Assembly (NCBI GenBank): GCA_037447655.1
Contig: JBBHKE010000834.1
Coordinates: 332,499-396,498 of the forward strand
DNA: 64,000 nucleotides
Reading direction: 5' to 3'
Source of the DNA: Zygnema cylindricum
Taxonomy: Eukaryota > Streptophyta > Zygnematophyceae > Zygnematales > Zygnemataceae
The notes under the pieces are model-generated. The model was given only the letters and a program-made list of their open reading frames with translations. It had not been told where the DNA came from and did no database searches. The position numbers and the translations under genes were made by a program. This document shows, in pieces, positions 33,557-53,795 of this stretch (within the stretch, counting starts at the first letter, position 1; each line of letters starts with the position of its first letter).

Positions 33557-34056
33557 GGGTATTTTTCGCATGTAACCCAAACTTAGTCTTGCTACTTTGT
33601 TTTTTATGTACAGCTTTCAGAGCATTCGGATGTAAACGCAAATAACTTGTCACTTAAAAAAGTGACTTACGTAGACGTGTACGAAGAATTGTGATAGATG
33701 AAGCGGTACAAAAAATGAGGCGATACTTCCACTCGCCGTCAATTTGAGGCGTTTCTCCGCACGCTGTACAATTTTGCTCACCTTATTGGACTTTATTTCA
33801 AATCACCTCGCGAGGTGATTTGATGTAAAATTTGAACATGTATTTAAAGGACGCGAAAGTGGGTCGAAATGCGCTAAACGACAAATTGTATCGCGCTAGA
33901 CGACAAACTACTGTACGTATAAAGTTTCAGGGTAACGCAACTTGTACGGTGGTAATTTCTATTTTTTGGTACGGCTGCGGATTTTCTCGTTTTTTTCTAA
34001 TTTATGGAGGAAAACGACAGAAAATATCTGTAACTTTAGCACATGCGAAAATACCC
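33557..34056. mobile_element. TIR element Z2, abutting Z1
   Basis: Ends GGGTATTTTTCGCATG and CATGCGAAAATACCC, flanked by the shared TAA and by TTA (34057-34059). 500 bp; it matches Z1 apart from a ~260-bp segment Z1 has extra. It carries the same palindrome at 33800-33821 and ends 57 bp before the first visible SIP/RFS exon. Confidence 0.78.
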
Positions 34057-34113
34057 TTAGACAAAGCCTAAAAAACATACTCTGCCCCTTTGTTTTTGCC
34101 TGTTTTTCTCCAG

Positions 34114-42988
<8,875 letters not shown>

Positions 42989-43727
42989 AGCCTCATTTTA
43001 CTCATGTTTTTTTTTTTTTTTTTTCATTTGGATGAGTAGAGCGTGTGATAGAAACGGTGAAGAGGTAGAAAATATGTTTTATAAATCTGTTTTTGAAGGG
43101 AGATATTCAATTCAATGTAGAAAATTAGGTTGAGATGGGTTTTAGTTAGTTTTATTTTTGTTCTTTATATCGTCACTCATTTTTATGCATTTAAAAATTG
43201 TTTACGGTAGAGTTTTGGGGCGAGAAATGGAATATGCCGGCGGGGGGGGGGGGTGTAGCTGAGGCTATGAGGTCTAATATTGTCTCGAACAACATTTTTT
43301 TAACCAATTAAATCAAAGTTATGTTTTTGTTGTTGTCCGATATTTTTTGTGATCATTGGGATTTTTGTCCATATACTTTCTCTTTTTCTCGAAAATGAGT
43401 TTTCTTTTTTTTTATTCACGTCAAGATGTGGGAGACTGAGAGGCACAATTCTCAAGTGTGTAAGACCTGTGTCGTACTATAAAGGGTTTGTGAGTATTAT
43501 ATGCTTTAACCCTCTGGTGGAATTTTTTTTTGTTTGTAAATATAATAAGAATACAGAAGTGTTTTACCTGGCCTCGTTTTGTACAGTTTTGACCAAGACG
43601 AGATGTACTTTAATCGCAGATTTAATGCGAAAACAATTGGGAACTCTATATATTGTTCCCCTGCACAATACGTATTCTAAATTGGTATTTATTGTACAAT
43701 AACTACACTATGGAGAAACAATATATA
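42989..43727. repeat. duplicated segment D1, copy 1, first part
   Basis: Downstream flank of the SIP gene, probably including its 3'UTR. From about 43043 it matches 54140-54466 and then 56335-56590 ('gttttataaatctg', 'ctttaaccctct', 'acgtattctaaattggtatt'). Contains a poly-G run near 43231. Confidence 0.7.
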
Positions 43728-44342
43728 ATGGGGGCTCTATACCCTTTGGTGCGAACGAAGTGGCTTTTCTTGCACGATAAGCTTTGCAGAAGGAGATGAA
43801 GAAGCGCGCCAAAGAATGGAGTGCATGCTAGGAGTGCAAGAAGAAGCACAATTCTAAGCTTTGGAAGGGCAAAGCAAGTGCTGCTCGCTATTCCTACATC
43901 ATACGTCATATGCCACATGGAAGCTTTGGCATTGTGCTTCAAACGTCACCATTCGTGCTTGGAATTCGCTACTTTCAGGGCGGCATCCGCTTTGTCGCTT
44001 CAATCAGCTCCTTCGTCGCTTCGGAGCCAAGCGCGAAGCGAAGAGCTACTTCCTCACCGTTAGCCCGACTTTACCGCCAGTCTTTGGAGGGCGCGACGAA
44101 AGTGCATAGCAACTTAACCCTCGCTAGCATGCTACGCACCTTTTGGCCTGTATTCCGAGAAAGCAGCGAATAGAAAGCGCTATCCGGTATTCCTTCGTCA
44201 TACCGTGGGCGCAAGCAAAGCACGACGTGCACTCTTTGGAGCCGAAGGGCGGCCGAAAGAGTGCAAGAAGTAGCACGTGCCCCTCGGCCCCCTTTCAAGG
44301 CAAAGGCTCAGAGGACGTTGGACGCTTATGCTAAGCCGTTTC
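43728..44342. other. GC-richer insertion in copy 1 of the duplicated locus
   Basis: About 600 bp absent from the other copy. It is clearly richer in G+C than its surroundings and dense in gaag/gcttc/ctttgg words. Both strands are open in several frames, but no domain is recognised. It might be organelle-derived or an unknown element; neither is proven. Confidence 0.45.
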
Positions 44343-45440
44343 CCCCCTAAGAACCGCGTGTATAAATAGGTAAGTCAAAACAAATTACAACAGTTTAATC
44401 TGGTTTTGTCTTGTGTCTAAAGAGCTAAAGTTCTTAATGAGGACTAGCGCTTTTTAACAAAATCTTGTTGAATTAAGGCTATAACCTTTCATGTTACCAA
44501 ACAATAGGGTTGTGATTTAGTTCAGTGTGGTTAAAGGAAGAGTTATCCTCAAGAGTTACGTTTTGAATCAATACTATTTAAAGGAACATGGAATATGGAA
44601 CATGTTTTCGTTCCATCTTCCATGGTCTGTGTTCCATGGTAGAATTGATCCATTTGTTTATTGGCCATTTTGTCAAGAGTTATTTATTTGGTATCTTTTG
44701 GCAAAACATTGTTAGTGTACGACTTCATGAAACAACATTGTACTTTGAAAAGAGATTCATTTCTTGACACTTTAAGCATTAATATCCCAAAACAACCTCA
44801 TAAAATTAAACCCAGGTACCTTAAAATAAGAGTACAACGTGGGCTCACCATTTACATACCACGTATAGCGTTTCCGATTGATTTTTCCCTTTAAGACTAA
44901 GGTTTGGAGTCACTCTAAATACGTCAGAAGCTCTTAGGGTGAAATTATAGGATGAAACTATAGAGCCCAAGAGCTTTTAGAAGCTCTCATAGACTCGGAA
45001 CCATTGGACCGACCTTAAAAAACGACAAAGTTTAACAAAACATACCTCAGCTCAGTTGAAAAGGCTATGGTTGACAAGTCCATGGCAAATGAGACTGTGA
45101 AAAAACTTGTTGTGACCGATAAAACGGTAGTCAACGCATTGTAGACTAATTAAAACAATCTTTTAAAATTACAATAGAAGTACGGGAATCGGCATTGTAA
45201 ATGCTTTTGTTTTTGAAAAGATTTAGCGAACTATTTTTGTCCGACTTACATCACCACTTGTCATTAATTCGCATTTAAAAAACGGAGTCCATGGAATACC
45301 AATTCCAAAAGCAAGTTATACGCTGATCCAATCCTTCCACCCTTAAAAGTTAGGAACTTCAAATCATAGTTCAAATTTCAAAAGTGCGATAATCGATACC
45401 TTTGGCAGAGAATACCTTTCGTCCGAAAAGTTTTTCAGCA
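44343..45440. repeat. duplicated segment D1, copy 1, second part
   Basis: Matches 56650-57640 throughout ('gttgaattaaggctataa', 'caagagttacgttttgaatc', 'tgaaacaacattgtac', 'aaacaacctcataaaatta'). No gene recognised; the short frames are not conserved between copies. Confidence 0.7.
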
Positions 45441-45494
45441 TTCTCAACTTGCGAAATTGCCTCAGTCAAATTGAGATTGATGAGAGAAATTGCC

Positions 45495-45565
45495 TTTTCT
45501 CCTCTCTATTTTCTGTTCCCATGAAGTGGAATGGTTTACCATCGTGCTTTCTTTCATTTAGCCAT
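45495..45565 (+). mobile_element. 3'-end fragment of the LINE-like element
   Basis: 'ttctgttccc' followed by 'ggtttaccatcgtgcttt' matches the last ~70 bases of the elements at 54467-56335 and 57640-59350. Confidence 0.5.
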
Positions 45566-45671
45566 ACGATATAAATACTTAATTAGATTGAAGAGAAAGA
45601 TAGTTAAAACGGCTGCATTTGGGGTAGTGACGAACGTTGGGATTGGTCGGTCACGCCGTTTAGTTTGACGC

Positions 45672-46297
45672 ATAGGTTTAATACTTTAATGTGCGAACTA
45701 TACTATACGTAGATTTTAGTGCGAACAAAACGAAACTGTAAATGAACGTCGCACATCGGACCGATGCGATCCGATACGCACCATTTTTCTAGTGTTCTGC
45801 TGTACCGTTATGAAACATTTGACGTTTTGAAACAGCAAATCCGAAAGTCTTGCAGGCGTGCGATGTAACCCTAAACCGATTTCTAACCCTAATATTGCAT
45901 AACCCTAAATGGTCCAACCCTAGGATCAACGAGACGAGTATTGTAAAAATCTCTAAAAACAAACATGGTGGCAATTATGATGTTGGAACATCAAACCTTC
46001 TGGATTGCAAATTAACCTGCGGAAGGTGAAATCGAAATTTCACTATATTCATCTTCTTCCTTTTGCTGTCAACCTTCTTTTTTCTTTTGTGAAGCCGCCT
46101 CCCTTTATTTATAGTTTCTCTTTCTTCTCTCTTCCACTAGTCCATGGCTGCTCCCCAAACCTCTCTCTCTGTTTCCTACGGCTATTTTTTTGCTTTGGAG
46201 CTCGAGTCCAAAGTTGCCTGGAAGCCGTGGCTGGGAGAGGAGGAGTAGAGGAGGAGTACCAGAGACTGACTCCTTACTTAGCTTCAGAATCTGCTTG
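45672..46297 (+). pseudogene. truncated duplicate of the 62.7-kb gene's promoter and exon 1
   Basis: Matches 62229-62841, including about 470 bp of 5' flank. The frame from ATG 46144 (MAAPQTSLSVSYGYFFALEL...) stops at TAG 46246-46248. An 11-bp insertion, a near copy of the adjacent gagaggaggag, creates the stop and a frameshift. Similarity ends abruptly at 46297 inside exon 1. It is DNA-mediated rather than retro-copied, since the promoter was copied too. Confidence 0.85.
45867..45925 (+). promoter_or_regulatory. telo-box-like cluster (copy 1)
   Basis: Four AACCCTA words within 60 bases upstream of the broken duplicate. Telo-box motifs (AAACCCTAA) are known in plant promoters of translation and growth genes. 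Function here is inferred. Confidence 0.45.
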
Positions 46298-47149
46298 TCT
46301 TCCGAAAAAAAAGAAATGTACAAAGAAATTATAGTACGAAATTCAAGCTGCAGCTGGGAAAATTATCTTCCTAAGAATTTACAATATAATATGGTGTCAA
46401 AATATTAAGTCAACGAAACCCAGATTTTCCGGAGTTTTCCCCATTCTCTACGAATGACCGGACGCAATCGAGTAGATGAATGCCATTATTTTTTGAAGTA
46501 TTTATGATAAAACTTGTTTTGTCGACTCTTGAAATTGAGAACAGTTAAGAGATCACATAAAAATGTAAAGATGTTCACATATGTTTTTTTTTTTTGTGCC
46601 ACGTCTTGTACGAATTCACTGTTGAACGCGAACGTTAAAACCAAAATCGTACAAAGCACAAAATGTGTATTCTTATTTTTCTCTCGTGAGGGTGAGAAGC
46701 CCAAAAATAAAAATAAATAAAAGAAACTATCTCTTAGGTGTAAGGGTATTTTTCTACCTCTTTCCCACAAATTTTCCGGGACAATCACATTGCGTCGGAT
46801 CGACACATCACATCGATATCGGGAAATTCAAATCTTTTGCATTGTTGAAAAGGATTTACTTTCTATCTCTTTACTTAGGCTGTAGGGTACAGTGAGAGAG
46901 AGAAAGATTCCATGGTTGTCGCCTTGATAGCCAGGATGACGTGGTGAGGAGAGAGAGATATAGATGAAAGGGGTTCTTACCAAAAGGTATGGACCGACCT
47001 ACATTCAAACCTAAGTCCCACGAGAACACTTACCAAGATTGTTTTTACTTGCAGGAGGGGCTATCTCGTGGAATTCACGTTTGCAGCCTACTGTGGCACA
47101 GGCAGAGTAACTACCAACCGACTCCGGGGATATGGGAGAAACCGAAGGA
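46298..47149. other. intergenic, nothing recognised
   Basis: No domain or repeat boundary could be supported. Open frames on the two strands overlap each other. Confidence 0.4.
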
Positions 47150-47781
47150 AGAACCGAATTCGGGAAAAGGGGAGAAAATGAACTTAAGCAGTTGGGAAGG
47201 AATGCGAAGATGCCTTCTATACCTGCCACAGAATTTAAAAGAGGCAAACGGAGCAGCAAGCGTCTACAAGAATTTAAAAGAGGCAAACGGAACAGCAAGC
47301 GTCTACAAGAAAGACAGGTAAACAATAAACTTACCAAATTGTCTCATCCCGATGAACCTCAAACTCGGGAACCTCAAACTTATTTTGAAAGGGTAAACAG
47401 TCAAGAAATTGAGAGATAGACTACCGCCATCAATGAGAAAATGGCCTCAATAATGTAAGCAAAAATTTAGGAATCAATGGATTGTCCCCCAAATAGAAAA
47501 CTAATTGGCTTCAAATGGGTGTTTAGGTTAAAAATGAACCTAGATAATTCTATAGAGCGATACAAGGCTAGATTGGTAGCTAAGGGATATACGCAAGAAG
47601 AAAGAATAGATTATAAGGAAACTTTTGCCCCAGTGGTTAGGTTCCCTTCGGTGAATCCTCCTAAGTCTAGCGGCAGCGGAAGACGTGGAGGTGCATTAAA
47701 GGGACAAGACTACATTTCGCATGGAGAATTAGAAAAAAAAAAATTTGTGAAGCAACCAAAGGGGTTTGTAGAGAAAAGGGA
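47150..47781 (+). pseudogene. copia RT fragment, plus orientation
   Basis: Linker sequence (a 39-bp tandem duplication at 47229-47306, 'gaatttaaaagaggcaaacg') followed by MDCPPNRKLIGFKWVFRLKM, then RYKARLVAKGYTQEERIDYKE, the N-terminal RT region. It ends at 47781, where an inverted copy begins. No YVDD box. Confidence 0.85.
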
Positions 47782-47783
47782 AA

Positions 47784-48183
47784 CCTTTTCTCCACAAACC
47801 CTTTCGATTGTTTTATAAATATTTCTTCCTCTAGTTTTACATTGAGGAAGTTTGTTTTTATGTCCATTTGGTGTATCTCCATGTCTTCCGCTTCGGCTAA
47901 ACTTAAGAGAATTCTAACTGAGGGAAATCTTACTACAGGTGCGAAAGTTTCCTCATAATCAATTCCCTCGTTTTGTGTGTATCCTTTTGCTACCAACCTA
48001 GCCTTGTACCGTTCAATGGAGTTATCTGGATTTAGTTTTAATTTAAAAACCCATTTGCAACCAATTGGTTTGGTATCAGGTGGACAGCCTACTAATTCTC
48101 AGGTATTTGCTTCCATAATTAAACCCATTTCCTCCTTGGTAACATTGATCTATCTCTCCCTTTCCAAGCTGTTTATAGCTTAA
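47784..48183 (-). pseudogene. copia 2 reverse transcriptase, N-terminal fragment
   Basis: VAKGYTQNEGIDYEETFAPV, then VRFPSVRILLSLAEAEDMEI and HQMDIKT, ending after KGFVE. The polymerase YVDD box is missing. Confidence 0.88.
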
Positions 48184-48717
48184 AAGTATTTCTTAGGTTT
48201 GTCGGGATGAGACAGTTTTGTGAGCTTATTGTTTAGCTGTCTCTCTTGGATTTGTTTGTTGCTTCTCTTTCCTCTTTCAAACTCTGATGTCGGTATTGAA
48301 GGCATCCTCGAGTTCCTTTTGGGCTGCTCGTCATCTCCCCTTACTTCTTACTCCAGTTGATCTTCAAATTCTCCCCTCTTGTCGGTTTCAATTTCGGTCC
48401 AAAATATAGTTTCAAGAACTTTTTCCGGTTTTCTGTCATCTGTATCACTTGCAGATTCTGCCACTTCCATGTGTCCCTTCCTTGTGTCCTTTCTCACTCA
48501 GTTAAGAGTCAGGGTTAGAATCCAAATCGAACACAATTCTGACTGTGACTTTTTTGGTGTATTTGAATGGATCTATTGATTTTTCTTCATCGATCACCAC
48601 AATGTGTTTGATTATAAGTCATACACTCGATATCTTTTGCTATCTTCATCATATCCTACCAAATATCTAGGTTTTCCTCTTCCTTCCAACTTCCACTTTG
48701 TTTTGTCTGTATCTAAA

Positions 48718-49167
48718 CTAAAAACCTGACTGCAAAATACTCTTAGAGTCTGGTTTTCTACAAGTCCACCTTTCAAATGGGGTTTCTTCTGTTAAAGTTA
48801 GAACTCTATTTTTGATGAAGTTTGAATAATTCATAGTTTTTGCCCAAAACTGCATGCATATTCTCTTATCACTTAGCATAATCCTTGTCATGCCACCAAG
48901 ATTTCTATTTAACCTTTTTGCTACTCCATTTTGTTCCGAGTTATAGGGGACATTTTGTTCCGGATTATAGAGGACAGTTTCCTGATGATAGATTCCTTCT
49001 CTCTTTAAAAACTCTTTAAATGCATTTGAGGTGTACTCGCCTCCATTATCACTCCTTGCTTCTTTTATTGAAGTCTTGTGGAGTTTTTCACTCCATACTT
49101 CATATTCCTCAAAACAATTTAAGATTTCTGATTTAGTTTTAAATATACTTTGGTGTACCTGGACCAA
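48718..49167 (-). pseudogene. copia 2 integrase core
   Basis: EVWSEKLHKTSIKEARSDNG and GEYTSNAFKEFLKREGIYHQ, then a short tandem duplication YNPEQN-VPYNSEQNG at the catalytic Glu region, then VAKRLNRNLGGMTR and FWAKTMNYSNF. The duplication is in frame but disturbs the active-site spacing. Confidence 0.87.
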
Positions 49168-49187
49168 TCATCAGGGATGGTTAACAT

Positions 49188-49601
49188 TTACCTTTTACCT
49201 CCATGTGAATGGTATCTTGATGGTCCCCAAACATTAGTGTGCATCAACTCTATTTCCTTCTCTCTCCTAAAAGTGGCAGCCTTGGGAAATGGGAGTTTGT
49301 GGATCTTTCCTTGTGCACATCCACTGCAATCAACTAATACTTCATAATGCCAAACTTGATCCCATCCACTACCCCCTTTTCTTTTCATTTTTCTCAGTCT
49401 ATCTTGAGGCACATGTCCCAACCGTTTATGCCACAACATAATATCACTTACACTGGAGTAGCGATCACTCTTCTTTTCATTAAAAAGTACAATTCTAAAC
49501 ATCTTTTGACTGCCCTTTTCAGCTAGGGAATAAGTCACATTCTCAAAACTAGCTGTAAAGATTCCTTTCATAGTTTTTGTGACAAAATCTTTCTTTGTCA
49601 T
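49188..49601 (-). pseudogene. copia 2 GAG-preintegrase domain
   Basis: DIMLWHKRLGHVPQDRLRKM and VDCSGCAQGKIHKLPFPKA retain the His-His-Cys-Cys zinc motif. The frame shifts just after VWGPS. Confidence 0.87.
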
Positions 49602-49619
49602 CTATGACATCTATAGAAA

Positions 49620-49922
49620 TCAGATTTTTGCTAAAGTGAGGTATTTCGAAAACATCTGAAAGTGTGAAGATTGAAGCTCCGATCCTTTAAGACTTGTGGT
49701 CACAACTCTACCATCTCCATATTTTATTTCAATAGTTGAGATTTTTCTCATCTCAGTAAACCACTTTTTATCTTTGCACAAATGTATTGATGCTCCGGTA
49801 TTGACGATCCATCCTTTCTCCAGTGTCTCTCTCATACCTCCAAATGCACATTTATGCTTTCGTTGGATGTCCTTGTGCTTCTCCTTCTTTTCCAAATCCT
49901 CGGTGAGAAGAAGCTCCTCCAA
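49620..49922 (-). pseudogene. copia 2 protease, catalytic Asp lost
   Basis: HKCAFGGMRETLEKGWIV followed by N-T-G-A-S: the catalytic Asp of D-T-G-A-S is Asn. EIKYGDGRVVTTSLKGS follows. Probably inactive. Confidence 0.85.
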
Positions 49923-50074
49923 CTCCTCGGATTTTGCTCGATTTTCCTCTTGCTCTCCGTGTACGCCGTGTACTTGTGTCAGAAATGCTTTATTCTTTTC
50001 TCCCTCACTTGAGCTCCCTTGTCCATCCTTGATTCATAATTCTACAAGTCTGGTACAATCTGCCATGTAGTGTC

Positions 50075-51150
50075 CTAGTTTCTTGTTGAAATGGCACACT
50101 CCACCTCTCGTATCTCCTCTTCCCCGTTGATCAGTTCTTCCACCTCCTCGTCCTCTTCTTGCAAAATTCTGATAGGGATTTCTCCCTCTTTGCTCGTCAC
50201 GCTTCTGCTTGCATTTCTCCCTCTTTGCTTGTCACGCTTCCGCTTGCAGAAATGGCACACTCCACCTCTCAGAGCCCCTTTTCCCTGTTGATCAAGTCTT
50301 CCACCTCCTCGTCCTCTTCCTGCAAAATTCTGATACAGATTTCTCCCTCTCAACTCATCACGCTTCCGCCAGTCAGTCCCAACTCATCACGGTTTCCGCC
50401 AGTCAATCCCAGTAATTTTGATGGGGATTTCTCCCTCTCAGCTCATCACGCTTCTGCCAGTCAGTCCCAGTAGTCAGTCCCAGTAGTCAGTCCCAGTAGC
50501 CAGTCCCAGTAGTCAGTCCCAGTAGCCAGTCCCAGTAGCCAGTCCCAGTAGCCAGCGCCTCAGTAGCCAGCGCTTGCAGGCTAGGACTTCCTCTCCTCAA
50601 CTCAATGGTATTCTCTTTAACTAAGATCATACCTACTGTGTTGTCCCAGTTCTAGTTCCCATCTCCTATATCTTGTAGCATATTTATAATGTTTTCAATC
50701 TCATTATGCAGCTTCATCATTAGAGTATTCACTTTCTATCTTTCAGTCCATGGGTTTCTTGCACTTGCTACATCAGCAAATAGTGTTACAAGATCATTAC
50801 AATAGTCATTCATACCCCCACCCTTGTAAGTATAGGTTGTTATTTTGTTCTCTTTTAGTTGAGATCCACTCTTGTATTTGTTTCCAAATGACTCCCAAAT
50901 TTCAGTCGACATTCTTAATCCCAAAAGGAGAAAGGCGATAGCCTTTGTTACACTTCGAAGGATAAAGTGTTTAGCCACGGTGGTCTTGTAGTGCCATTTT
51001 TCGTTGTGGATTGCCTCTGTCTGAATTGCTGTCGGCATGGTCTTAGTCACCTGAGTGGCTCGAGGTGGCTACGCTCCCTTGTACCCTTTGTCTCCATCCA
51101 TGACAATTGTCTCTCTATCCTCTTCTTCCTCGTTTGTGATCTTTACCGTA
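50075..51150 (-). pseudogene. copia 2 gag with tandemly duplicated zinc-knuckle region
   Basis: The N-terminal part (ESFGNKYKSGSQLKENKITT, then MNDYCNDLVTLFADV) lies at 50736-51050. The zinc-knuckle region (VCHFCKR) is duplicated as a ~130-bp tandem (50088-50370). A 12-bp CAGTCCCAGTAG minisatellite at 50456-50560 breaks the frame. Confidence 0.8.
50456..50560 (+). repeat. 12-bp minisatellite in copia 2 gag
   Basis: About eight units of CAGTCCCAGTAG/C. It arose inside a retroelement gag region. Confidence 0.9.
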
Positions 51151-51205
51151 GACTTAGTAACTTTGGGGAATAGAGCTCCTCCAAAGCCCGGTGGTGGGTA
51201 TCGAA

Positions 51206-52642
51206 TGTGTTAGGACACTATGCCCCAAAGATGCTTTTCGAAAAGCGCTTCTTCCATCATCATCTCCTAGCAGATGAAGTTTGATCCACGAAAGATGGGC
51301 ACCCTCGATGGCGGGCCCATAACCTTAAATTTTTTGGGGTCCATTACCCCCATAGAATGCACAACTCTAAAACCCCTCTCGGATAATGGTGCCCCCTTTG
51401 ACTTTCCTAGTTGAGGCAGACAACTCACATAATCGGCTTCACCTCTATGAAGACAAGGCTCCCCAAAGCCAAAAGCAAAAGAAAGTGTTTAATTTGCTTT
51501 TTGGACACTTAGTTATGGCTGCTTAAAGTCAACCCTTATGTAAAGACTCTCTCTGGGAGAGAGGGGATCCAAAAACTACCTACATTCTAAAACTTTACTC
51601 ACAAACCTTATCTACTGAGCTCTCGACCAATCAGAGGACTTTATAGTACATTAATATACAACCCGAAAGTACACTTGTCGCTATAGGATTTGTACGGCTG
51701 TTGTACGGCACCAGTAAAGTAGTAGTCCATAACCAACGCCATGGTTTTGTCTCCTCCTTCTCAAGCAACCATTGGGGTGCTGCCACGTGTCAATCTGTGG
51801 CTCTTTTGGCATAAACCGCCAAAAGAACCATTCCGGGCTATCGGCGCTCGCGCGGGCCGTCCAATCACAACATTTCTTTATTGTTGTCCGTCCGATTATG
51901 CGGCGCACCGAATGTTCTGTGCGCCCATAATATCCCCCCTTATCCATGATCCCCCCTTATCCATGTGGGTCTGTTTGGTTCTTTCCGTTAAGTGGTAATT
52001 TTGTGCACGACATGTTCATTACCGTGTAACACTCCATGTGTGTTTCAGCATCTTCTACAATAAATGGATACGGACGACGGCTAGAAAGACTAGTAGGCAC
52101 TCTGTAGGACCAAGATCAAATTCTGGTTAGTCCATCCATTTTGCCAAAAAAAGAAAAAACCCTAATTTGTGTAACAGTTGTGTAATTAGTGAACTATATT
52201 TTAACAACCCTTTCCTTCAATACGATTGAGTTTCGATCGTATCAGAAGAAAGGGGAGAGGAGAGAGAGGTGGAGGTCGAGAGAGGGGATTCGGCCCCCGC
52301 CATGTTTTTCACAATAGGCTTAAAATATGACCATTTATAATCAATGACATAAAAACGACTTAAGAAAGAACGATAAAATAAAGTTGATTTTTTAACAAAA
52401 CAAGAACAAAGAGGACAAAAAAAACACAAACAAAATGTAAAATGAACCCAATAAACACCTTTTTTGATAGAGGCTACTTTGTCCATCTCTCTGCCTTGTC
52501 TCTCTCTCTGCCTTAGCCTCTCTCTCTGCCTTAGCCTCTCATCTTGGCTTCAGATGGGCAGCCATGGCTCTCTCTATCTCCTACCCTCCTAGAGCTTAGT
52601 AATTCAGAGAACCTTAGAAATATAGAAGAAATATCAGATACA
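51206..52642 (-). repeat. 5' LTR of copia element 2
   Basis: Homologous to the copia 1 LTR in blocks ('gggagagaggg', 'ccacgtgtcaatc', 'gccatggctctctctatctc'). The sense start TGTATCTGATATTTC is at 52642 and the sense end is tentatively ...CTAACACA at 51206. No partner LTR in the window. Confidence 0.65.
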
Positions 52643-53599
52643 AATTACTCTTTTCAACAGATCCGAGAGGGTTATCCCACATAATTTCACGCATCTTCAT
52701 TTCGTATTAGATGCTATCCAATACGGAGTGGTTGGGTATTGGCTTCTCGATTAACCGTGTGTTAATTATCGCATTTCTAAGTAAACACGCACAAAACTTT
52801 GCGATTACTTTACCGAAATCTGTACTGAATTTGGTACTATAAAACCGCACCAATATCCACGGTTCAAACCGCACAAATATCCACATTTAAAACTTCACTA
52901 ATATCCACAATATAGACCGCACGGATATCCATAATTTAGGATGAAAACAGTTCTTGGGAGAAGATAGTTTGGAGTATGGATTTTGCAGAAGCAGCTACAG
53001 AACCGACTTTTCAATTGTTTTCATGTACTCATCCACATTTTTATGGTTGCTCCTTGCAATCTCCCATTCACATCCATATTTTCAAGATTTCAAGAAAGTG
53101 CCTTTTGTTGCTTTGACTGTTAAAGTTGTGGAAATTTTCAGATCCTTTAATTTATACTTGCGTTTAACCAAAATTGATTCGGAGTTTATAGTTCAAAAGA
53201 ACCTCGTATGTCACGTTTTTCTTGAGGTTGTCGAAATTGGAGTTGTGAAGATGGTTGTGTAAACTACTGCTAAGGAACTTTCTCTTTTTCCTGGTCTTCC
53301 ACTGATATTTCTGTAATTATTCAACTGTTAATGTTGTATTATTGGTATGTCATGATTTAGAAATTCTTACTTCCGATAAAGTTTCAATGCAAACTAAACA
53401 CTGCTTCCCCTTTTTTTTTGGTCTTCCTTGAGGCGCGGTAATAGTGAAATGTTATAGCATTATTATGGTAATAAATTGGAGCCTATTATCCAAACAAGTG
53501 GCTTTATATGCCACTTTCTTGATGTGGTTTGTGTGGCCAGTTATGAATATCCATAACCAATTGACAATATTATCCACCATTTCAATTGTGTGAACCACT
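52643..53599. other. intergenic with a 24-bp tandem repeat
   Basis: About four units of AAACCGCACAAATATCCACA-type sequence at 52842-52938. The open frame at 52954-53262 has no recognised domain and no visible splice context. Confidence 0.5.
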
Positions 53600-53795
53600 A
53601 TACCTCTAATGGTTATTAGTGTTAAAGTTATTTTTGCCACTTAAAACAACTTCTTTTTGTGCACACTTGTCAGAAGGTGAAGGCAAGTTTTTCACCTTCG
53701 TATTGGTGGTCTCCGCTTGACAATCCGACAAGTGTGCACGGAGAAATTATGTTTTAAGTGGCGGAAAAAACTGTCTCTAACAAAGATTAGCGGTG
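53600..53795. mobile_element. TA-type MITE, family C, copy 5 (degenerate)
   Basis: Right end GATTAGCGGTG followed by TA, arms 'gccacttaaaacaacttct' and 'atgttttaagtggc', centre 'cgacaagtgtgcacggagaa'. The left end is decayed. Confidence 0.7.

Larger units (their letters stand above)
47784..52642 (-). mobile_element. Ty1/copia element 2, 3' truncated
   Basis: Minus-strand element with 5' LTR (about 51206-52642), gag, protease, GAG-preintegrase, integrase and only the first part of the RT. It is cut at 47784, where it meets an oppositely oriented RT fragment. RNase H and the 3' LTR are absent. Domains are damaged by stops, frameshifts and internal tandem duplications. It is related to, but clearly diverged from, copia 1. 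Confidence 0.85.

Noticed and set aside
43703-44334. Protein-coding gene in the GC-richer block
   Set aside because: Several overlapping frames on both strands of similar length and no domain; openness follows from composition.
52954-53262. 102-residue open frame as a gene
   Set aside because: No recognisable domain, no splice context and AT-rich composition like the surrounding non-coding DNA.
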